DNA of 64,000 nt from Nocardioides sp. LHD-245 (GCF_030929495.1 NZ_JAVFWN010000009.1:62001-126000), one strand, 5' to 3'; shown: positions 27,595-36,612, numbered from the stretch's first letter. The notes: generated from the letters alone by a model not told the origin. Numbers and translations are program-made.

Positions 27595-28779
27595 TCAACG
27601 ACCCCGTCGACGCAGGGCCCGCCGACGCAGCTCGCGCAGGAGGTCCCGGCCACTCACGGCCGCCAAGCCACCGGCGCCGGACTCAGCGCCGGACTCAGCG
27701 CCGGACTCGGGGTCGGGCGACGGGGCGGGGGCGGGAAGGGTCAGGCCGACCCGGAAGTAGGCGTCCATCATCCGGCCGGCGGACCCGACGTCGACGACCT
27801 CGGGCACCTCGACCTCGACCGGGTGGGTGGCGGGGTCGCTGAACAGGTGGCGGACGTCGCCCAGCACCCGGGCACCGGAGGACGCGAGGGCCTCGACCCA
27901 GTCGGCGACGTACTCGTCGGCTCGCTCGGCCGCCCAGCGCGGCACCCGGACCGTCTGGTGCCGCGGGGCGGCCTCGACCACGGGACGCAGCTTGATCCGG
28001 CGGGTGTCGCCGGCGGTCGCCATCCAGGCGTCGAGGTCGCCGCCGTGGCCGCGGTAGGCGGCGGCCAGGTGCCGCAGCATCTCGGCCTCGGGCAGCGGCA
28101 GGGACAGGTTGCGCGAGGGCGACGGCTCGAGCAGCTCGGGGACGCCGAGCAGGTCCTCGAAGGCGCGCAGCAGCCAGGTGTGGTCGGACGGGTCGAGGAC
28201 GACGAAGACCAGGTTCTCCTCGCCGAACACCGCGCCCCAGTCCTGCAGGACCCGGCGCGGGTTGAGCCGGCGCAGCGCCTGGCCGGGTACGAACCCGGCG
28301 CCGACGCCGCCCAGTGGCTCCTCGGCGAATCGCGCGCGCAGCCAGTCGTCGAGGGGCAGCGGGTCCGCGCGCCGCAGGCCCTGCTGCCAGCGCGAGGCGA
28401 GCTGGGGGGCGAGGGCGCGGATCGTCGTCACGACGTACGCCGGGCCCAGCTCCTCGCGCAGCCCGCGGATCCGCTCCGGTGCGGCCAGCGACAGGGACTC
28501 GCTCGACCAGAAGGTGCGCCGGGCGGTGGACGTGCGGAACTCACCGGCGAGCTGCTGCCACCGCTCGTGCTCGGCCGCCCAGTAGGAGCGGACGTTGCCG
28601 GCGGCGGTGATCGCGACCTTCCGCTCGTGGGCGCGGCGCGAGACGTTGTGGGCGCCGTGCTCCTCGAGCCGCGCCCGGGCCGCCCACAGGGAGTGCTGGA
28701 GCGCGGTGGTGCCGGTCTTCGGCATCCCGATGTGGAGCAGCTTCGCGCCGTCCGGCAGCACGGGCCCACCCGAGGTCAC
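27595..28779 (-). CDS. Sulfotransferase family protein
   Basis: A 394-aa protein with the phosphosulfate-binding loop LLHIGMPKTGTTALQHSL (Lys21) and the later VTTIRALAPQLASRWQQ as the possible 3'-phosphate site. VFVVLDPSDHTWLLRAFEDLL is shared with its neighbours. A low-complexity Ser-Gly-Ala-Glu linker near the C-terminus (from the tandem repeat at 27674) precedes a basic Arg-rich tail. The GTG start overlaps the stop of the upstream sulfotransferase gene (GTGA). It is last of four overlapping genes. Confidence 0.82.
   Translation of the reverse strand: MTSGGPVLPDGAKLLHIGMPKTGTTALQHSLWAARARLEEHGAHNVSRRAHERKVAITAAGNVRSYWAAEHERWQQLAGEFRTSTARRTFWSSESLSLAAPERIRGLREELGPAYVVTTIRALAPQLASRWQQGLRRADPLPLDDWLRARFAEEPLGGVGAGFVPGQALRRLNPRRVLQDWGAVFGEENLVFVVLDPSDHTWLLRAFEDLLGVPELLEPSPSRNLSLPLPEAEMLRHLAAAYRGHGGDLDAWMATAGDTRRIKLRPVVEAAPRHQTVRVPRWAAERADEYVADWVEALASSGARVLGDVRHLFSDPATHPVEVEVPEVVDVGSAGRMMDAYFRVGLTLPAPAPSPDPESGAESGAESGAGGLAAVSGRDLLRELRRRALRRRGR
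27674..27709. repeat. Three tandem 12-bp repeats in the sulfotransferase C-terminus
   Basis: GCGCCGGACTCA occurs three times in a row (the last ends in G). It encodes the repeated tetrapeptide-like linker ESGAESGAESGA and keeps the frame. The unit is similar to the 12-mer at 27569-27592, suggesting slippage. Confidence 0.7.
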
Positions 28780-30014
28780 GACGCGCCCCCGAGACGACGG
28801 CGCGCCCTGCGGCCGAGCTCGCGGGCCGCGCTCGCGCGGACGCCGTCGCGGGCCCGCTCGACATCCCACTCCTCGGCCACCGCACGGTGGCGCGACCAGA
28901 CGGCACGCTCGACGGGACCGGCCAGGTCACGGTGCTCGGGCCGGGCGTGGACGCCGGTGAGCTTGCTGATGACGCCGACCGCCAGCGCGGCCGCGGCGCC
29001 GGGGTCGATCGCGGCCACCGGCGTGTTCTCGCCGTCGGCCGGAGCGAGCGCGCGATCGGAGAGCAGGCCCAGGTCGCCGACGACCCGGGCGCCCGAGGCG
29101 CCGATCCGCGCGGCCATGCCGGCGCCGACCTCGAGCGCACGGTCGATCGCCCAGCCGGGCGTGAGCAGTCGCTCGGCGGCCGGGTCGGCGGGTGCGGCCT
29201 GCAGCCCCCGCGCGGCGCCGAACCGGACGAACCGGCCGTGGTCGGCGCTCGACCAGGGGGGTCGGGAGGTCCGGTCGACGAGGGTCTGCATCAGGGTCGC
29301 CTCGGGATGGGTGAGCGACCGGTTGGTCTTGTCGACCGGCGGGCGGAGCAGTCCCGCGGGGAGGCCGAGGAGGCCCTCGAACGCGGCCGGCAGACCGCGG
29401 TGGTCACGGTCGTCGACGACGACGACGGTGACCCGGTCGCCACCCACCAGGCCGACCCAGCGCTCGACCAGGCGGTCGTGGCGGTGCCGCTGCCAGAACG
29501 ACGGGGTCACGCCCTCGGCACCGGCCGGGCCGTCGGGAGCACCCACGGCGGCGGGATCGAGGATCGCGCGCAGCCAGTCGTCGTACGGCGGCACGGGGAC
29601 GTTCTGGCCGTACTGCTGCCACTGCGAGCCGAGCAGCCGCACGATCGGGCGCACCGTGATCACCACGTGGGCCAGCGGGCCGAGGGTGTCGAGCACGGTA
29701 CGCGCGCCCTCGTCGGTGGCCTCGCAGTAGACCTCGCTGCTGAGCACGCCGATCCGCGGTCGCTCGGCGTGCAGCTGCGCGACCAGGTCGAACCAGCGCT
29801 GCCGGAAGGCGCCGAGGTCCTTGCCGGGGTCGACCCGGCCGAGGGCGACCGCCATCGACGCGTTCATCTCGTGCGCCAGCTCGCCGGGGTAGGCGACGCC
29901 GTGCTCGGCGAGCGCGGGGCGCGCCTCCCACAGCGCGCCCTGCATGGCGGTCGTGCCGGTCTTGTAGGGACCGATGTGGACCAGGGTGGTGCCGTCGGGC
30001 AGGGGCGGGATCAT
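28776..30014 (-). CDS. Sulfotransferase family protein
   Basis: A 412-aa protein beginning TLVHIGPYKTGTTAMQGALW (Lys18), again the PAPS-binding loop, with VVITVRPIVRLLGSQWQQYGQ as the putative 3'-phosphate site. It carries VTVVVVDDRDHRGLPAAFEGLLG and NRSLTHPEATL in common with the other members, and a basic C-terminal tail. ATGA overlaps on both sides link it to the unknown 279-aa gene upstream and the third sulfotransferase downstream. The substrate is unknown. Confidence 0.82.
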   Translation of the reverse strand: MIPPLPDGTTLVHIGPYKTGTTAMQGALWEARPALAEHGVAYPGELAHEMNASMAVALGRVDPGKDLGAFRQRWFDLVAQLHAERPRIGVLSSEVYCEATDEGARTVLDTLGPLAHVVITVRPIVRLLGSQWQQYGQNVPVPPYDDWLRAILDPAAVGAPDGPAGAEGVTPSFWQRHRHDRLVERWVGLVGGDRVTVVVVDDRDHRGLPAAFEGLLGLPAGLLRPPVDKTNRSLTHPEATLMQTLVDRTSRPPWSSADHGRFVRFGAARGLQAAPADPAAERLLTPGWAIDRALEVGAGMAARIGASGARVVGDLGLLSDRALAPADGENTPVAAIDPGAAAALAVGVISKLTGVHARPEHRDLAGPVERAVWSRHRAVAEEWDVERARDGVRASAARELGRRARRRLGGAS

Positions 30015-30850
30015 CGCCGTCCTCCCAACTTCGCGAGGAGGGCGCGCGCCGGCAGCTCCCCCACGGGTACGACGACCGGCCGGTCCGGCGCGAGGTCGAC
30101 CGGACGCTCGAGCACCGCGAGCATCACCTCGAGCGCCGCGTCGGCGGCCACGTCGATCGGCACCAGCCCGCGCTCGGCGGGCACCGGCCAGAGGAGGGCG
30201 TCGCGTGGTCCGCTGATCGTGACCCCGTCGGCCTCCAGCGCGGCGAGCGCGGATCGGGAGGCGTCGCGCAGCGCGCGGGCGTCCGCGGGGCCGACGTCGG
30301 GGTCGGTGTCGAGGGCCCGGCTGATGCAGGCGGTCGCGTCGGCGGCACTGTCGGTGGCCGTCTGCCAGGCCGGCGGCAACAGCACCTCGACCTGCGCGAC
30401 CAGGGCGTCGGCGTACGCGCGGGCGGTGTCCTGGCCGCCGGGGACGCTCGGCGGGGGGACCGGGTCGGCATCGGTGTGCCGGGCCGCGGCGACGACGTCG
30501 AAGGGGGGCCAGCGGCGGCCGGCCGCGAGGGCCAGCAGCTGCTCGAAGCAGGTCACCTCGTCGAGGGAGACCGCCAGATGCACGGGCGCCGCGGCGGCGG
30601 CGTTGATCGCGCGGACCTGACCCACCCAGGCCGCGAGGGCGTCGGGCGTGGGCTCGGCCAGCAGCTCGGCCACGGACCCGACGACGAGCAGGGTCCGGTC
30701 ATCGGGCAGCTCGGCGACGTCGACGACGGTCACGTCCGGCCGCTCGTCCTCGTCGCGGGTGACCCGGTCGTCCTCGAGGGAGGCCCACCAGGTCGGGACG
30801 GCGAAGGCGTTCATGCCGCCCGCGGCGTCAGGGACGTGCAGCAGGCTCAT
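30011..30850 (-). CDS. Unknown protein within the sulfotransferase operon
   Basis: A 279-aa soluble protein, rich in Ala and acidic residues, with no signal or membrane segment. It starts MSLLHVPDAAGGMNAFAVPTWW, followed by an alternating beta/alpha pattern (VTVVDVAELPDDRTLLVVGSVAELL, PVHLAVSLDEVTCFEQLLALA) that might be a P-loop-less Rossmann-like fold, and a helical C-terminal half. No PAPS motif is present. It lies between two sulfotransferase-like genes with 4-bp overlaps on both sides, so it likely acts with them. Confidence 0.72.
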   Translation of the reverse strand: MSLLHVPDAAGGMNAFAVPTWWASLEDDRVTRDEDERPDVTVVDVAELPDDRTLLVVGSVAELLAEPTPDALAAWVGQVRAINAAAAAPVHLAVSLDEVTCFEQLLALAAGRRWPPFDVVAAARHTDADPVPPPSVPGGQDTARAYADALVAQVEVLLPPAWQTATDSAADATACISRALDTDPDVGPADARALRDASRSALAALEADGVTISGPRDALLWPVPAERGLVPIDVAADAALEVMLAVLERPVDLAPDRPVVVPVGELPARALLAKLGGRR

Positions 30851-32031
30851 CGTCGGATCACCCGTCGGCGGGCCCGCCGCCCGAGCTCTCCCAGCAGCTG
30901 CCGGCCGCCGTACGTCGTCAGGTCGGGCTCCGCCGGTGTCGCCGCCGTCGTGGCGGCATGAGTGCGGGAGGCGTGCTCGAGCGCCGCGGTGAAGACGACG
31001 TCCATCAGCCGGCCGGCGCTCGCCACGTCGACGGCCGTCGGCACCGCGACCTCCTCGGCGTGGTCAGCGGGGTCGACGAGCAGGTCGGCGAGGTCGCCGA
31101 CCACGGTCACCCCCGACGCCTCGACGACAGCGTTCCAGGCGGCGGCGTACTCGTTGGCGCGCTCGGCCACCCAGCGCGGGGCGCGGATCGGGTGCGGAGC
31201 GAGGGTGTTGGTGTAGTCGCGCAGCGGGATCCTGGCCAGGACGCCGATCGCCTCCATCCACGTGGCGTGATCGCCGTCGTGGTCGGTGTAGGCGCGGTTG
31301 AACTGCCGCAGCATCTCGGCCTCGGGATAGGGCAGTGACGCATTGCCCTCCGGCACCGCCTCCAGCACCTCGGGGACGCCCATCAGGCGCTCGAAGACGC
31401 GGAAGGTCCGCGCCCGGTCTCTCGCGTCGGGGACGACGAGGACGATCTTGTCCTCGCCGAAGACGGGCCCCCACTCCTCGACGATCCGGCGCAGGCTAAA
31501 GCGGTGCAGCATCGGGGCGAACCGGACGTAGTCGACGCTCACGTCGCCCTCGACCGACACCGCCTCGAACTGGCTGGTCGCCCACTCCTCCAGGGACTGC
31601 ACGCCGCGCCGGCGCAGCCACTGCTGCCACTGGGACACCATGAGCGGGGCGAGGGGGCGCAGGGTGACGACGACATGCGTGTCGGCGCCGAGCTGGTCCG
31701 CGAGATAGGCGACCCGCTCGCCCTTCGCGTGGCTCAGCGACTCGCTCGACCAGAAGGTGCAGCGCGCGGCGGAGGTGCGGAACTCGCGCGCCAGCTCCTG
31801 CCAGCGCTGCTCCCAGCTGCCCTGCCAGAACTCGGCCAGGCCGTCGGCCGCGACCTGGCCGACCCGCATCTCGTGCCGGCCCTTGCCGACGTTGTGCGCG
31901 CCCAGCTCCTCGAGCCTCGGCCGGGCGCGGTCGAGCGCGCCCTGGAGGGCCGTCGTACCGGTCTTGGGGAGGCCGATGTGGATGAACCGCGAGCCGTCCG
32001 GCAGGGCGTCGGGCAGGGCCACAGAGCGCAT
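30847..32031 (-). CDS. Sulfotransferase family protein
   Basis: A 394-aa protein with the PAPS-binding loop RFIHIGLPKTGTTALQGAL (Lys23), and VVVTLRPLAPLMVSQWQQWL as the 3'-phosphate-site candidate. It is closest to the protein at 27595: both have TFWSSESLS, EEWGPVFGEDKIVLVV/QDWGAVFGEENLVFVV and a DVASAGRLMD/DVGSAGRMMD stretch near the end, which points to gene duplication. It heads the four-gene operon. An AAGGAG ribosome site lies 11 nt before the ATG, and TAGGAT (32068-32073) is a likely -10 box. Confidence 0.83.
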   Translation of the reverse strand: MRSVALPDALPDGSRFIHIGLPKTGTTALQGALDRARPRLEELGAHNVGKGRHEMRVGQVAADGLAEFWQGSWEQRWQELAREFRTSAARCTFWSSESLSHAKGERVAYLADQLGADTHVVVTLRPLAPLMVSQWQQWLRRRGVQSLEEWATSQFEAVSVEGDVSVDYVRFAPMLHRFSLRRIVEEWGPVFGEDKIVLVVPDARDRARTFRVFERLMGVPEVLEAVPEGNASLPYPEAEMLRQFNRAYTDHDGDHATWMEAIGVLARIPLRDYTNTLAPHPIRAPRWVAERANEYAAAWNAVVEASGVTVVGDLADLLVDPADHAEEVAVPTAVDVASAGRLMDVVFTAALEHASRTHAATTAATPAEPDLTTYGGRQLLGELGRRARRRVIRR

Positions 32032-32090
32032 CGCGCGGACAACTCCTTCGATCGGGCGGAAGGTCTGATCCTAGCCAGGCGGGGGCCGGC

Positions 32091-32183
32091 CCGGTTTCAT
32101 CACGGTATGTAGCCGAACCGGCCCTTCTGTAGTTGGGCTCCGCTACAGAAGTGCTGCCCGGCCTACATACCGTGATGAACCGG
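32091..32183. repeat. Nested inverted repeat element B (homologous to that at 4.1 kb)
   Basis: Perfect 17-bp outer arms (32096-32112 and 32163-32179), flanked by a further CCGG pairing, enclose a hairpin with 9-bp arms CTTCTGTAG (32124-32132) and CTACAGAAG (32143-32151) around a GGGCTCC loop. The arm ends (TTTCATCACG) and a 26-nt core that is identical at 20 positions match element A. It lies between co-directional genes of the polymer cluster. Confidence 0.8.
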
Positions 32184-32227
32184 CCTCCCCCCTCCGGAGC
32201 GAGCAGACGGAGCGGCGGCGCCCGCGA

Positions 32228-35200
32228 TCAGGGGCCCTCGAAGAAGGCGGCCGCGACCCGCTCCGCGGCGTGGCCGTCCATGAAGCGGTTGAACCGCTGG
32301 TGGAAGGTCTCCATCGCGTCGGCGTACCTGCGCTGGAGACCGTCGAGGTCGCGGAGCAGGTCGACGACCTGGTCGGCGGTGTCGACGTGCGGACCGGGCG
32401 CGGTGGGCACGTAGTCGTAGAGGAAGCCGCGCACCCCGCCGACGTAGGTGTCGAGATCGGGGACCAGGAAGACCATCGGCCGCCGGGTCAGGGCGAAGTC
32501 GAAGCGCAGCGACGAGTAGTCGAGGACCGCGGCGTCGGCGGCGAGGATCAGGTCGTTGATCTCGGGGTACTCGGTGACGTCGAGGAACCGGGTCGCCCCG
32601 GCCCGGTCCGCACCGTCGCCGGCGGGGTTGTGGAACCGGTGGCCGCGCAGCAGCAGGACGTAGTCGGGTCCGAGGTCACGCGCGGCGGCGCCGATGTCGA
32701 GGTGGTGGACGGCGTCGGCCGCGCGCCAGTTGGTGGCCTGGTCGTCGCGCCAGGTGGGGGCGTAGAGGACGGCCTTCTGGTGCGGCGCGATGCCGAGCCG
32801 GCGCCGGGCGTCGGCCCGGGCGGCCTCGGCGCGTTCGCCGACGAGGCCGTCGTCGCGGGGGTAGCCCTCGCTGTGGATCGGGCCGTCGTAGGCGTACTCG
32901 CGGCGGTAGTACTGGTCCATGTCCGGCTCGGGGGTGAGGATCAGGTCCCACTGCCTCGACGTGCGATCCAGCTCGAGCTCGATGCGCCGCGGTGGGTAGT
33001 GCTTGGCGTCCCACATCCGGATGCCCATCGACTTCGACGGGTAGCCGTGGAAGGTCTGCAGCAGCCGCTGCCCCGCCCGCTTGCGGAACCAGCGCTCGGG
33101 GTCGATGTTCATGCACAGGCTGCCCGCCGCCGCCAGGACGCGGTACCACTCGCGGGTCGTCATCACGACCGGGACGCCGCCCTCGGGCACCCATGACGCG
33201 GCCGACGCCACGCCCCAGTAGAGCGTCAGGTCGGGACGGGTACGGCGCAGGTGCTGGTGCAGCGCGAGCTGGCTGTCGGTGGCGGAGGCGCCGACGTAGG
33301 ACTGGAAGTAGACGGCGTCGGGCTCGAGCGGGATGTCGGCGTCGGCGTACCACTCCTGGAGCTGGGTCTGGCCGAAGGGGACGCGCTCCTCGACCGGCAC
33401 CTGCGGGAGCAGCTCGATGCCGGCGACACGGCCCTCCTGCACGACGCGGGCGGAGTAGCCGGGCTGGTCGGAGCTGACCATGAAGTGGTGCAGCCGGTCG
33501 ATGCCGCGCTCGCCGAGGAGGGCGCGGGTGGTGGTGCCGCCCTGGCTGACACCGAGCCAGAGCCAGGCGGGGGCGAGCGGGCGGGTGCCGAGACCCCAGC
33601 GGTCGGTGGTCAGCGGGACGCTCGCCCGGATCTCGCCGGGAGCCTCGCCGGCCCGCAGGTCGGCGGAGAGGACCTCGGTGCCGCCGACCTGGGTGAGCAG
33701 CACCAGGCGGGTGTCACCGGCGTCGGGCGCGGGGCGGCCGAGCCAGTGCCCGGTCACGTCGAGCCGGACGCCCTCGACGACGAGGTCGTCGACGACCAGG
33801 GTCCCGGCGGTCTCGTAGAGCTCGGTGTCGCCCGAGGCGGTGCGGGAGCCGACGACCTCGCCGCCGCCCACGCCGAGCCACTGGGGTGCGGCGGCGGGCC
33901 AGCCGAGGGCCAGCTCGCGGCCGTCGGCGGTGAGCGCGTGGACCTGCCAACGGCGCTGTCCGGTCCAGGCCGCGGGGAGCTGGAGACGGAACGTGAGGGC
34001 GCCGTCGGGCCCGGCCGTGGTCGTGGCGCGGACCTGCTGGGTGCCCTGGGTCGCGCGCAGGCCGGTGATCGGCGTGCCACCTCCGCCGGGCGGCTGGTCG
34101 AGGACGCCGGAGACGCTGCGGCCCTCGACGTCCAGCGTACGCAGCCGCGGGCCCCGGTCGGGGCGGATCCGCAGGCCGACGACGTCGGAGCGCGGGTTGA
34201 ACGCGACCACGGAGCCGGCGACCGGGCGCGGCGCGAGGTGGTCGCGGCCGATGAAGCCGGCCGAGGCCTGCTCGTCGATGAGCGGCACGGCGCCCGAGCG
34301 GCGTACGCCGTCGACGTCGATGTCGATCTCGACGACCCAGGTGACGACACCGTCGGGGCTCGGGGAGCTGGCAGCGACCACGTCGGCGACCGGGACGACG
34401 GCGTCGAAGGCGCCCCAGGAGAAGTCCTGGTGGCGACGCAGCGCCTGGTTGGCGCGGGCGTCGCGGAACTGCCGGATCTCCAGCGGGATCCGCCGCCCGG
34501 ATGCACGCTCGACGAGGGCGCAGTCGACCGCCGGACTCGCGGTCATGTGGACGAAGTCGACGGCCGCGAAGATCGTCAGTTCCAGCGTCCCGGCGTCCAC
34601 CCAGCGGGCCTCGCGCAGCATCGCCCGGAACCGGGTCTCGTCGGCGGTCATCTCGAACAGCTCCGCCGGGATGCCGAGCTCGGCGTCGTCGTGGTGCGGC
34701 AGCAGCGCCCAGACCTTGCCGTCGCGGACCTCCGTGGGCCGGTTGCCGCGCGTGAAGAGACGGGCGCCGAGGAAGTCCTCCAGCGCCTTGCGGTGGTCGT
34801 GCCGGAGCAGCCAGAGCTTCACCCGCGCCTCGGCGTTGAGGCGGGCCCAGACGTGCTCGTCGGCGGCGTCGAGCAGCATCGCGACGTGGTCGCGCAGGGT
34901 CTGCCACTGGTGCTCGTCGGCCCGCTCGACGTCCGCGATGAGCGGCTGCACCGCGGTGTCGAGCACGCCCCACAGGAACCAGTCGCGAACCTCGGGGAGG
35001 CCGAGCGCCTCGACCCGGTGCCAGGTGTGGTCGTTGCGGTCGATCCAGGCCGCCAGTCCGCTGAGCACGTCGGGGACGGTGCCGACCTGGACGCCGTCGC
35101 GACGGTCGGTCGGGATGTAGGTGAAGTCGGCGAGCAGGTCGAAGGCGGGTGCCTTCTCCAACAGGCCGAGCGCCACGTCGGCGCCGTCGGGGAACTCGTC

Positions 35201-35848
35201 GGTGAAGCGCAGGCCGGCACTCGCCCAGAAGGAGCCCGCCACGAGCTTGTTGCCCAGGCCCAGGTCGGTGACGGCGACCGGGGTGGCGGCGAGGGTGGTG
35301 CCCCGGACGGGAGTGTGGTGCGCAGCGTCGTACGCCGAGTCGGGGATCCAGCCGGCGATGTCGGGCTCGCGCATCGCGCCCACGACCACGGGCGAGCCGG
35401 AGCGGTGGTGCGCCTCGACCAGCCGCTCGATGCCGGTGTGGACGAAGTCGTCGCCGGCGTTGGTCACGATGACGACCAGCTCGCCGGACGCGGCGGCCAC
35501 CCCGGTGTTGCGGGCGGCGGCAAGGGAGTCCGCCACCCGGAGCCGGGTCTTGATCCGCCAGTCCGCGGCAGCGTGCTCGCGCACGGTCGCGGTGACCCGG
35601 TCGTGTCGCCCGAAGCGCACCACGAGGATCTCGAGATTGCGGTAGGTCTGGACCTTCAGCGAGTCCAGGCAGGTGCCGATCCGGGTGGTGTCGTCGTCGC
35701 TGACCGGGAGCACGACGGTGACCAGCGGGCCGGAGAACTCAGCCCGGAAGCGCCGGGTGGCCCGGCCGACGGGGCCGCGCAGCCTCCCGGGTCCTGCCTT
35801 GGCGATCCGGATCAGGCCCTGCTGGGCGCGGGCGCGGTCGAGTGCCAC
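32228..35848 (-). CDS. GT2 glycosyltransferase fused to CDP-glycerol/ribitol-phosphate transferase (TagF-like)
   Basis: A 1206-aa cytoplasmic or peripheral protein. Residues 38-200 look like a GT2 fold (VTVVLPVSDDDTTRIGTCLDSLKVQTYRNLEILVV, AARNTGVAAASGELVV), but the usual Asp-x-Asp is degenerate (VTNAGDDF). A beta-rich middle of about 450 residues follows. Residues 800-1206 form a glycerophosphotransferase of the TagF/TarL family with TFHGYPSKSMG near 932, VLYAPTWRDD, LLLRGHRFH near 1068 and LDYSSLRFDFALTRRP near 1113. It probably polymerises a polyol phosphate using the CDP-activated product of the neighbouring fusion enzyme. GTG start at 35848. Confidence 0.87.
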   Translation of the reverse strand: MALDRARAQQGLIRIAKAGPGRLRGPVGRATRRFRAEFSGPLVTVVLPVSDDDTTRIGTCLDSLKVQTYRNLEILVVRFGRHDRVTATVREHAAADWRIKTRLRVADSLAAARNTGVAAASGELVVIVTNAGDDFVHTGIERLVEAHHRSGSPVVVGAMREPDIAGWIPDSAYDAAHHTPVRGTTLAATPVAVTDLGLGNKLVAGSFWASAGLRFTDEFPDGADVALGLLEKAPAFDLLADFTYIPTDRRDGVQVGTVPDVLSGLAAWIDRNDHTWHRVEALGLPEVRDWFLWGVLDTAVQPLIADVERADEHQWQTLRDHVAMLLDAADEHVWARLNAEARVKLWLLRHDHRKALEDFLGARLFTRGNRPTEVRDGKVWALLPHHDDAELGIPAELFEMTADETRFRAMLREARWVDAGTLELTIFAAVDFVHMTASPAVDCALVERASGRRIPLEIRQFRDARANQALRRHQDFSWGAFDAVVPVADVVAASSPSPDGVVTWVVEIDIDVDGVRRSGAVPLIDEQASAGFIGRDHLAPRPVAGSVVAFNPRSDVVGLRIRPDRGPRLRTLDVEGRSVSGVLDQPPGGGGTPITGLRATQGTQQVRATTTAGPDGALTFRLQLPAAWTGQRRWQVHALTADGRELALGWPAAAPQWLGVGGGEVVGSRTASGDTELYETAGTLVVDDLVVEGVRLDVTGHWLGRPAPDAGDTRLVLLTQVGGTEVLSADLRAGEAPGEIRASVPLTTDRWGLGTRPLAPAWLWLGVSQGGTTTRALLGERGIDRLHHFMVSSDQPGYSARVVQEGRVAGIELLPQVPVEERVPFGQTQLQEWYADADIPLEPDAVYFQSYVGASATDSQLALHQHLRRTRPDLTLYWGVASAASWVPEGGVPVVMTTREWYRVLAAAGSLCMNIDPERWFRKRAGQRLLQTFHGYPSKSMGIRMWDAKHYPPRRIELELDRTSRQWDLILTPEPDMDQYYRREYAYDGPIHSEGYPRDDGLVGERAEAARADARRRLGIAPHQKAVLYAPTWRDDQATNWRAADAVHHLDIGAAARDLGPDYVLLLRGHRFHNPAGDGADRAGATRFLDVTEYPEINDLILAADAAVLDYSSLRFDFALTRRPMVFLVPDLDTYVGGVRGFLYDYVPTAPGPHVDTADQVVDLLRDLDGLQRRYADAMETFHQRFNRFMDGHAAERVAAAFFEGP

Positions 35849-35919
35849 GGGCAGCAGCGTCCTTCCGGGTCGACGGGGCGGTCGCCCGATGCTACCCAGC
35901 GTGCCCGGGACGGGCGGGG

Positions 35920-36531
35920 TCAGGCGGGGCGGCGGGCCCGGGCGCGGGCCTGCGCCTCGAGGGCGTGGATCTGGGCGGTGAGGACGTCGAGCTCTGCCTC
36001 GAGCTCCGCGACCCGGACGACGGCCTGGCCGGCCCGGTCCTCGGCGTCGGCAAGGCTCTTGGTGAGCCGCTCGGCGTTGCGCTGGGCGTCCTCGGCCCGG
36101 TCGCCGGCCTCGGCCAGCTCACGCCGGGCGTCGGCCAGCTCGGCGGCGGCATCGCCGAGACGCTTCTCGAGGCGGGTGATGGTGGCGTCGCGCTTGGCGA
36201 CCTTGCCGGTCATGTCGGCGGCGAACTCGACGTTCTCCGCGGTGCGGACCTCGGTCAGCTCGGCGTAGGCGCGCGCCTGGGCGGCGCGGTCGCGGGCGGC
36301 CTCCTGACGGGAGTCCAGGAGCTCGGCGTGGGTGATCTTGGTGGCGACAGCGCCCAGCAGGACGGCGGCGGCCGCGGAGATCGTGACCAGGACCCAGGAG
36401 CCGGTCACGGCCGTGCCAGCGACGGCGAGCGCCGCGAGCACGAGGAGCAGGACGGCGACCACGATGCGGGTCGACCGCTGACGACGACGGCTGCCGGACA
36501 GGACGGGGCCCGACATCACAGAGGAGGGCAT
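35920..36531 (-). CDS. Membrane-anchored coiled-coil protein, function unknown
   Basis: A 203-aa protein with a basic start (SGSRRRQRSTR), two adjacent hydrophobic membrane segments (IVVAVLLLVLAALAVAGTAV and VLVTISAAAAVLLGAVA), then about 130 residues of heptad-rich coiled coil (TRLEKRLGDAAAELADARREL, VAELEAELDVLTAQIHALEAQ). It could organise the polymer machinery at the membrane, but no family was recognised. ATG 36531 is taken as start; ATG 36516 is possible. It lies 71 bp upstream of the TagF-like gene on the same strand. Confidence 0.75.
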   Translation of the reverse strand: MPSSVMSGPVLSGSRRRQRSTRIVVAVLLLVLAALAVAGTAVTGSWVLVTISAAAAVLLGAVATKITHAELLDSRQEAARDRAAQARAYAELTEVRTAENVEFAADMTGKVAKRDATITRLEKRLGDAAAELADARRELAEAGDRAEDAQRNAERLTKSLADAEDRAGQAVVRVAELEAELDVLTAQIHALEAQARARARRPA

Positions 36532-36612
36532 GCTCAGCACGGTAGGCCTCCGGAAGGCTCCGACGCGGCAGACACGCTTGTCACACGCGTCCCAACCGTC
36601 ACAGGGTGCGCA

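Noticed and set aside
27569..27709. A CRISPR array
   Set aside because: The units are 12 bp, directly adjacent without spacers and partly coding. No other regularly spaced repeats or cas genes were found.
32091..32183. A tRNA or known small RNA in the nested repeats
   Set aside because: The stems do not form a cloverleaf, there is no TTCGA-type loop or CCA context, and arms are too long.
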